From IMG/VR virus record IMGVR_UViG_3300027896_000283, positions 1 through 20,258 of that record: DNA of 20,258 bases; one strand, written 5' to 3'. Of the stretch, positions 15,317-20,258 are shown one piece after another. Every line of letters begins with the position of its first letter. Positions within the stretch are counted from its first letter, which is position 1. The notes under the pieces were generated by a model. That model saw nothing but the letters and a program-made list of their open reading frames with translations. It was not told the DNA's origin and ran no database searches. Origin of the DNA: a virus. The translations under genes and the position numbers were made by a program.

Positions 15317-16390
15317 TCAAGATTTGAAAATTGTTAATGGTTGAAATACTTCTTGTAACCAAACATTATAATTTGAAATCGATTGATGCATACCATACCG
15401 AGTTAGTAATTGAAGAAACTCAAATTTATTAAGCGAATATTTTTTAGATACGGCATCTATAATATTTGCTTGTAATGATCCAGCAAAATCCGGTTCAGCC
15501 AATTGCATCAGTTTATGGTTTAATTCCAATTTATCCGTTCCTTCCGATACTTTAGCATATATTTTTGATTCATTTATTTTATCGGTTGCATACAACAATA
15601 ACTTTTCAACGCTTGTTTTTTCTGAATCTAGTAACATCGGAAATCTTTTAATTGTAGTTTTCAACCCAATACCATCGATTCCGTCGATATTATCGGAAGT
15701 ATCTCCTTCCAAAATTCTATAATAAATAAAATTATGGGGATGAATTTGATATTCATTTACAATATCTTGAACGCCGTAAACTTTTTTCTTTATTGGACTA
15801 AATACATTGATTCGATCACTGACCAATTGATAAAAGTCCTTGTCAGAACTCATTATGGTTATTTTTTCTTCCGGTTTTGTAAATACATGATTTGCCAGAT
15901 ATGCTATTACGTCGTCCGCCTCAATGTAATCAATTGCAATCACTGATACCGGTAGAGTAGTTAAGTATTCAGCTAACACTGACATCTGGTTTGATAGTGC
16001 CTTAGCTTCACCACCATCATCAACCATTCCTTCATATGTACGATTTAATCTTTTCGGTGATTTACGTCCCGCTTTATATTCGGGATAAATTTTCTTACGT
16101 CGGAGACTTCCACCCTTTCCGTCAAATACGACAATTACACGTGTAGGAGATAGAAGCTTGATAGAATAACCAATACTAGATAAAAATCCAGACACTCCAC
16201 CAACATGGTCACCATTATCATTCAGTGTCGGCACAACACAAAAATTCCTACAGAAATTATTTGTTCCATCAATTATAAGAACGTCGGAATTTTGTGTTCG
16301 TTGCTTGAACATCACTTTACCCAAATTGTCCCGATGTTCTTTCTTTATATTATCAAAAAGAGAAAAGAGTTTTGCTTTATCAATAGACAT
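15317..16390 (-). CDS. rnh: 5'-3' exonuclease, T4 RNase H / FEN-like
   Basis: A flap endonuclease/5'-3' exonuclease that removes RNA primers from lagging-strand fragments. It has 357 residues, slightly longer than T4 RNase H (305). The metal-binding acids are in place: D41 (IIDGTN), D90 (VVFDGKGG), E157, D159 and D160 (YIEADDV), D183 and D185 (SSDKDF), and D230 and D233 (EGDTSDN). The helix-hairpin-helix part follows (DGIDGIGLKTTIK, 236-248). The basic gateway segment LRRKKIYPEYKAGR (96-109) fits DNA threading. The start is the ATG at 16390. It lies between uvsX and the helicase, its functional partners at the fork. Confidence 0.88.
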   Translation of the reverse strand: MSIDKAKLFSLFDNIKKEHRDNLGKVMFKQRTQNSDVLIIDGTNNFCRNFCVVPTLNDNGDHVGGVSGFLSSIGYSIKLLSPTRVIVVFDGKGGSLRRKKIYPEYKAGRKSPKRLNRTYEGMVDDGGEAKALSNQMSVLAEYLTTLPVSVIAIDYIEADDVIAYLANHVFTKPEEKITIMSSDKDFYQLVSDRINVFSPIKKKVYGVQDIVNEYQIHPHNFIYYRILEGDTSDNIDGIDGIGLKTTIKRFPMLLDSEKTSVEKLLLYATDKINESKIYAKVSEGTDKLELNHKLMQLAEPDFAGSLQANIIDAVSKKYSLNKFEFLQLLTRYGMHQSISNYNVWLQEVFQPLTIFKS

Positions 16391-16425
16391 GAATTAGTTG
16401 GTTAAGTTTGATCTTTTATATGAGC

Positions 16426-16455
16426 GGCACCGAAGAATATTCCATCTTCGGCGCC
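16426..16455 (-). terminator. Hairpin between uvsX and the exonuclease gene
   Basis: An inverted repeat GGCACCGAAG / CTTCGGCGCC (10 bp, one G-U pair in the minus-strand RNA) has a 10-base loop. It starts seven bases after the uvsX stop. It lacks a good T run on the minus strand (it is followed by GCTCATATAAAAG), so its strength as a terminator is uncertain. Confidence 0.5.
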
Positions 16456-16461
16456 AATAGT

Positions 16462-18501
16462 TTAATCCTCCATTCCAGCACCGTCAGTATCAATATCAAT
16501 ATCATCTGACAGGGTTGAATCTGCCGATCTATATTTCATAATACATACGTCACACAATTTATTATATAGGAATTCTCTAACTTCCGACCGATTGTTCAAT
16601 AACGACGGAAAGTCTTTTTTCTCAAATCTTATGACTTCCGGTTCCTTACCATCTACCTCCAATATGAATTGAAGTGACTTTGCTTTTTTGTTGGCCTCCT
16701 TCTCATCTTCTATTTCTTTCTTCGTCTTCTTTTTTCCACCATCAACCTTTTCAGCTTTAGCATTTACTATGATGTCATGTTCCATCAAGTTTTCCAACCA
16801 ATTTCCATAGTTATCAATACCACGATCAAAAAAGATATTGAATGACGCCGATCTCATTGGTGGTCCCATTCTATTTTTGATGACGGTTGCCTTGGTTTTA
16901 ATTCCAATGACATCGTCGTCACCAATTTTTATTTTTCCTTCACCTTTGAGTCTAAGTCTAACGGATGCGTGGAATGCGAGTGCCTTTCCTCCTGAAGTTG
17001 TATTGTGATTATTTCTACCATTCGCTAAATAAGTCCCACCGTCAACTTCGATGTCTACAACTTTCATCGGGGAATTTACTAAGACAAATTCCGGATGATT
17101 TTTCAATGATATTTCCAGACCATTTTCCATAATACGATGTTCCGATGTTCCCAATAACTTTCCATCGGTATAATGAGAATCGACGGATGGTTTAACTACG
17201 AATGACAAGATGGATTTGTATCCCGTTGCTGTTAATACTTCGATTCCCTCACCCGAAAGATCCCACGCATTTGGTGTGGAGAAATCATTATTATACACAA
17301 ATCTTTGGGAGAAATCTTCCATCGTAATTTCTTCTTCTACGGGAAGTAGGATGTTTTCCGTTGGATTCTCAACATATCGAATTGTTATTTTTGTCGTAAA
17401 CGGATCTACGCAGAATTTATCACCATATCCAACAAAACCAATTTTTTCACGCAATTGATTAGTAAATACCAAACAAATTCGTTGTCGTGCAATCATCTCG
17501 GTTATTTTACGCATCGCCTTACTGATTGCTATGGCTTTGCCGGTAGCATATCCATCTACACCATGATCCGATGCCATTTCCTTGGTTGTTGAAGCTGCTG
17601 CGACGGAATCGACCAATATGGTTACTAACCGATTGTTACTCGCCTTTCTGACTTTTACTATAATGGATTCAATGTTATCAAAAATTTCTTCAATCGTATT
17701 TACGTTAACGTAAACCATCTTTTTGATATCCACGCCAATAGATGCGAGAAAATCCGGAGATACCGATGTTTCAGTGTCAATGAAAACGGCAACGCCACCT
17801 TTCTTTTGAGTTTCCGCTAATAAGTGTGCTCCCATCAAACTCTTACCGCTATTGTGATTCAATATTCCATTCCCATAATAACATTCTTCCGGATGTTCCA
17901 CTGAGATATCGACGATTGGAAATTCACCGATGTAATCTACTCGATCAACCAACTCAAATTTAGTCTTCTCCGTCATTATCTTTGTAACTCCCGGCGTCAG
18001 TTCTGAACACTTGATCCAACCAGAATTTGCATAGAATAAATGCTTCGCCGAGCACTTGATATTTTCGCCCGAGGACAGAACCACATAGTAGGTTTTTAGA
18101 ATTCCCTTTTCTATGTAGTTTGTTATTTTGGTGTATCCGCCTCCAACTGATAACACTCTTACGTCGGTCTTCTGTTCTAACAGTGTCTTGACGACCTTGA
18201 TGTCTATCTCTTTCTGTTGTACGTCAATAATTACTTTTATTTTTGTATCTTCTGTAACACATGCTTCTAAGCCAGTAATCTCTGAAATTCTGCCACTGGG
18301 GATTCCTCCATTCGGTCTATTTGAAATAGCCAAATCCAACATACTGTTTCCAGTTGAAATCCAATCGGTTATTTGCGATGGATCTTCTTCGTCCGTTAAA
18401 AAGAAAGCAATCTTACCTTTGTCTTTACTTTCCTTATTTAGTGCTTCCACCAATGAATCTGCCAATTCATCCTTGATATCGTCTGTCGTTTTTTTTGCCA
18501 T
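16462..18501 (-). CDS. uvsX: UvsX/RecA-family recombinase precursor with two inteins
   Basis: Strand-exchange recombinase filament protein, made as a 679-residue precursor with inteins at 81-217 and 364-500; the spliced protein would be 405 residues. The joined Walker A reads ITGLEA then SGKSLMG. The E of DTETS (242-246) fits the catalytic glutamate, VTILVDSVAA (293-302) is Walker B, and TNQLREKIGFVGYGDKF then TTSGGKALAFHASVRLRL is loop 2 and the following strand. The loop 2 region is closer to bacterial RecA (TTGG-NALKF-ASVR type) than to T4 UvsX. A lysine-rich insert lies at about 585-612, and the C-terminus is acidic (DDIDIDTDGAGMED). The gene lies between gp32 and the exonuclease gene. 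The leader has no Shine-Dalgarno. Confidence 0.9.
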   Translation of the reverse strand: MAKKTTDDIKDELADSLVEALNKESKDKGKIAFFLTDEEDPSQITDWISTGNSMLDLAISNRPNGGIPSGRISEITGLEACVTEDTKIKVIIDVQQKEIDIKVVKTLLEQKTDVRVLSVGGGYTKITNYIEKGILKTYYVVLSSGENIKCSAKHLFYANSGWIKCSELTPGVTKIMTEKTKFELVDRVDYIGEFPIVDISVEHPEECYYGNGILNHNSGKSLMGAHLLAETQKKGGVAVFIDTETSVSPDFLASIGVDIKKMVYVNVNTIEEIFDNIESIIVKVRKASNNRLVTILVDSVAAASTTKEMASDHGVDGYATGKAIAISKAMRKITEMIARQRICLVFTNQLREKIGFVGYGDKFCVDPFTTKITIRYVENPTENILLPVEEEITMEDFSQRFVYNNDFSTPNAWDLSGEGIEVLTATGYKSILSFVVKPSVDSHYTDGKLLGTSEHRIMENGLEISLKNHPEFVLVNSPMKVVDIEVDGGTYLANGRNNHNTTSGGKALAFHASVRLRLKGEGKIKIGDDDVIGIKTKATVIKNRMGPPMRSASFNIFFDRGIDNYGNWLENLMEHDIIVNAKAEKVDGGKKKTKKEIEDEKEANKKAKSLQFILEVDGKEPEVIRFEKKDFPSLLNNRSEVREFLYNKLCDVCIMKYRSADSTLSDDIDIDTDGAGMED
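17002..17412 (-). other. Mini-intein 2 in UvsX/RecA loop 2 (137 residues)
   Basis: Residues 364-500 of the precursor, inserted between GDKF and TTSGG. It starts at C364 (CVDPFTTKITI), has block B TSEH (452-455) in LLGTSEHRIMENG, block F VVDIEVDGGTYLANG (481-495), and ends HN (499-500) with T501 as the +1 residue. No endonuclease domain. The insertion lies in the DNA-binding loop 2. Confidence 0.88.
17851..18261 (-). other. Mini-intein 1 in the UvsX/RecA Walker A motif (137 residues)
   Basis: Residues 81-217 of the precursor, inserted between GLEA and SGKS. It starts at C81 (CVTEDTKIKV). Block B is IKCSAKHLFYANSGW (148-162), with S151 in the usual threonine position before H154. Block F is IVDISVEHPEECYYGNG (196-212), and it ends HN (216-217) with S218 as the +1 residue. 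No endonuclease domain. Confidence 0.88.
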
Positions 18502-18522
18502 AAATTAAATTGTTAAATTAAA

Positions 18523-18556
18523 AAACCGGCAAAGGTTAATAAACCTTGGCCGGTTT
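18523..18556 (-). terminator. Terminator between the gp32-like gene and uvsX
   Basis: An inverted repeat of 15 bp with one mismatch, AAACCGGCAAAGGTT / AACCTTGGCCGGTTT, has a 4-base loop. On the minus strand it is followed by TTTAATTT. It lies 23 bases after the gp32-like stop and 21 bases before the uvsX ATG. Confidence 0.75.
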
Positions 18557-18579
18557 GTCAATCAAATCTCTAAATAGAA

Positions 18580-19455
18580 TTACGGTTGATTGAATATATC
18601 GTCAAACTCGTCCCCGATTGACTTAGTTGATGGTACATTTTTTGATGCTTCAATAGTCGCTGAACTCGTACGAGGTTCATCTGAGTGATCAGTTTTAGCC
18701 GATGCCGCTCTAGCTTTAGCCGCGGTAATCGGTGAAACTTGAGTATTCTGTACTTCTTCATCCGTTTCAGGTGGAACCGATTCAAGATTTTCTTGTGGTT
18801 GATTCATATGTTCATCCATCGCTTTAACTAATTCATCATATGTCGGTTCAGGATACACTGTCAATAAATCTATCATGTTTTTGATAGATTCTTTAACTGC
18901 GGTATTTGTTGATTCGAATGCTTTACTTTTTACTGGACGTGGACGGATACTCATGTCACCGTATTGCTTCCCACATTCTTGTGGGGATTTGTAATCAACA
19001 ATAATGTCGTTACCAGTTGATAAATCTGTAATATCGCCATAATCGGTATCTGAAATAATTCCAAGAATTTCTTCGTATGCTTGCTTGCCCATTCCCCAGA
19101 ATTTGACGCCTTCACTCTCAGATCCACGAACAAGAATCGGAACGTAGGTTCGTAGTTTTGGTTCAATTTTGCGAGCATACAACCAATCTTCTTTTTCTCC
19201 AGTTTTCTTTAGTTTATTTGCCATCTCAACCATCGGGTCTGGACGACCAAAGGTTGATGGTGATAAATATGTTTTATTGTTAATCCCATAATGAAAATAC
19301 AATTCGATAAATGGATTCTCCGTATTATGTTTGTATGGAAGAATACGAATCGTGGTCTTACCCTTCGGTTTCCACATATGTTTGGAAGCAGCATTACCCT
19401 TTGTCTTCAAAGAATCCAGACGATTCTTAATTTTATTTAGATCTAGTGCACACAT
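18580..19455 (-). CDS. 32: gp32-like single-stranded DNA-binding protein
   Basis: Coats single-stranded DNA and recruits the replication and recombination proteins. It has 291 residues (T4 gp32 has 301). The N-terminal basic arm (LNKIKNRLDSLKTKG, 6-20) fits the cooperativity B-domain. The OB-fold core includes TTIRILPYK (34-42), FIELYFHYGINNKTYLSP (49-66), GMGKQAYEEILGIISD (121-136) and TGNDIIVDY (147-155). The C-terminus is a flexible linker ending in the acidic tip SIGDEFDDIFNQP, the usual protein-contact tail. The T4 zinc site is missing: only C2 and C161 are cysteines. The start is the ATG at 19455, behind a structured, A/T-rich leader. uvsX follows after a terminator. Confidence 0.85.
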   Translation of the reverse strand: MCALDLNKIKNRLDSLKTKGNAASKHMWKPKGKTTIRILPYKHNTENPFIELYFHYGINNKTYLSPSTFGRPDPMVEMANKLKKTGEKEDWLYARKIEPKLRTYVPILVRGSESEGVKFWGMGKQAYEEILGIISDTDYGDITDLSTGNDIIVDYKSPQECGKQYGDMSIRPRPVKSKAFESTNTAVKESIKNMIDLLTVYPEPTYDELVKAMDEHMNQPQENLESVPPETDEEVQNTQVSPITAAKARAASAKTDHSDEPRTSSATIEASKNVPSTKSIGDEFDDIFNQP

Positions 19456-19513
19456 AATTATTTATTTAGTTATTAGTTATTTGGTAAGTTAGTACTCGAT
19501 GAAATCGATTACT
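19456..19513 (-). promoter_or_regulatory. Likely autoregulatory leader of the gp32-like gene
   Basis: On the minus strand a hairpin (AGTAATCGAT / ATCGAGTACT, 10 bp with one mismatch, 3-base loop, 19491-19513) is followed by a 35-base tract with almost no G (19456-19490) made of AATAACTAATAACTAAATAA-like repeats, then the ATG. T4 gene 32 mRNA has the same arrangement: a 5' folded element, then an unstructured A/U repeat tract where gp32 binds and blocks its own translation. The function here is inferred by analogy. The rest of the gap up to 19657 shows only a weak 5-bp hairpin (19610-19624) and a TTGACT box (19544-19549). Confidence 0.45.
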
Positions 19514-19657
19514 TGGTTGAAGTATGGATAGCATCCGAATATAGTCAATAATATTTTGAGAATATTCAAAATCGGTTCAAATTTCAGCCGCCAATAAATA
19601 TCAATAATGCCAATGAATAATTGGTATTTTATTCCGAAATTTGTATTTGTTTTTAGA

Positions 19658-19999
19658 TCAAATTGGATTTATATCAATCACGTCAATATCGAGATCGTTT
19701 AGTAATTTTTCCCGAATTCTGACGGGGATTCTCTCTTGATCCGAACCATTTAAATCAATAAATTGATTTTTGCCAACCGCCAAATTGAAATATTCAAGTT
19801 CAGCCTCAGAAATTGGATAATGCGTCTTTTTAACTTTGGTTTTGTCCGGAGAAAGAACTGTGATTCTCCATGGTAATTCGTTAGCTGCGTGGCTTCCAGC
19901 TTTCGTATTTTTTGTTACGCTGAAAATGTATTTCTTTTCACAGTAAACAGCATAATCTTTCCTGAATACTTCAAGCAATAAATTTTTCAACAAAATCAT
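19658..19999 (-). CDS. Small protein, unknown
   Basis: A 113-residue protein starting MILLKNLLLEVFRKDYAVYC. The rest looks like a small alpha/beta protein (KYIFSVTKNTKAG, WRITVLSPDKTKVKKTHYPI, then the helix ISEAELEYFNLAVG) ending in an acidic IDVIDINPI. No family is recognised. The short LKNLLLE start recalls the N-terminal motifs of the genes at 10034 and 10249. It is the first gene of the leftward set, next to the repeat region, and precedes gp32 by about 200 bases. Confidence 0.65.
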   Translation of the reverse strand: MILLKNLLLEVFRKDYAVYCEKKYIFSVTKNTKAGSHAANELPWRITVLSPDKTKVKKTHYPISEAELEYFNLAVGKNQFIDLNGSDQERIPVRIREKLLNDLDIDVIDINPI

Positions 20000-20058
20000 A
20001 GTTCTTAATAAATATAGAAAAGAAAAAAATTTAAATTCAAATTTTTAGTATTTTTATC

Positions 20059-20086
20059 TTGACTGCCTTTATTATAACTATATAAT
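20059..20086 (+). promoter_or_regulatory. Possible rightward sigma70-type promoter
   Basis: TTGACT (20059-20064), a 16-base spacer and TATAAT (20081-20086) on the plus strand would transcribe to the right, through the tandem repeat and out of the window. This would diverge from all genes seen here. The region is so A/T-rich that TATAAT alone means little. Confidence 0.35.
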
Positions 20087-20120
20087 AGCATTATATAAGA
20101 AATGCAATCATACATTATTA

Positions 20121-20258
20121 TAATAAAGCTATATAATAAAGCTATATAATAAAGCTATATAATAAAGCTATATAATAAAGCTATATAATAAAGCTATATA
20201 ATAAAGCTATATAATAAAGCTATATAATAAAGCTATATAATAAAGCTATATAATAAAG
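20121..20258. repeat. Perfect 13-bp tandem repeat array
   Basis: The unit TAATAAAGCTATA is repeated 10.6 times without a single change and runs off the right edge. Each unit has a TATA step and an AGCT centre. The sequence just before it (20071-20120) is A/T-rich and shares TATAATA and TTATTATA pieces, but is not periodic. No gene lies from 20000 to the end. It could be an origin-like iteron array, a protein-binding array, a slippage product or an assembly end effect. Confidence 0.95.

Noticed and set aside
20121-20258. CRISPR array
   Set aside because: The 13-bp units are contiguous with no unique spacers.
1-20258. tRNA or rRNA genes
   Set aside because: No cloverleaf-like sequence or conserved TTCGANTC-type arm was found in the gaps; the gaps are too short and A/T-rich.

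Overview
The window is a stretch of a large, AT-rich, T4-like (tailed, probably myovirus-type) bacteriophage genome. Every gene I can support lies on the minus strand, so transcription runs from right to left. The T4-type set is clear from motifs: family B DNA polymerase (gp43), rIIA, rIIB, a DnaB/gp41-like replicative helicase, a T4 RNase H-like 5'-3' exonuclease, a UvsX/RecA recombinase and a gp32-like single-strand binding protein. None of the start codons examined has a Shine-Dalgarno sequence; they follow A/T-rich leaders. That fits a host that does not use SD pairing, such as Bacteroidota, but host assignment is only an inference.

Layout from right to left, in the direction of transcription. 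20258-20000 is an AT-rich, gene-free stretch ending in a perfect 13-bp tandem repeat that runs off the window. It is followed by a small unknown gene (19999-19658), the gp32-like gene with a structured leader (19455-18580), uvsX with two mini-inteins (18501-16462), the 5'-3' exonuclease (16390-15317), and the helicase with an intein in its Walker A loop (15276-13267). Next come a cobalamin-dependent class II ribonucleotide reductase (13199-11091), three small or low-complexity unknown genes (11007-9882), a papain-like C1 peptidase (9792-9028), rIIA (8905-6692) and rIIB (6640-5354). A small winged-helix-like protein, two small unknown genes, a DUF4338/DruA-like protein (4342-3134), a broken polynucleotide-kinase-like gene (3041-2595), a glycosyltransferase-like protein with a C-terminal winged helix (2548-1169) and the 5' part of DNA polymerase (1151 to beyond position 1) complete the window.

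The core genes form one replication and recombination module: the reductase makes dNTPs, polymerase and helicase run the fork, the exonuclease removes RNA primers, and gp32 and UvsX handle single-stranded DNA and strand exchange. Three inteins interrupt two ATPases of this module, two of them inside P-loops. Self-contained hairpins, several followed by T-runs, separate many of the genes, and a TTGAC box recurs upstream of many starts. This suggests many short transcription units rather than one long operon.

The most interesting points are the cluster of endonuclease-free inteins, the kinase gene with two in-frame TAA codons in an otherwise intact frame, the rIIB homologue with a repeat-bearing acidic tail, the gp32 homologue without its zinc site but with a gp32-style leader, and the 13-bp repeat array.
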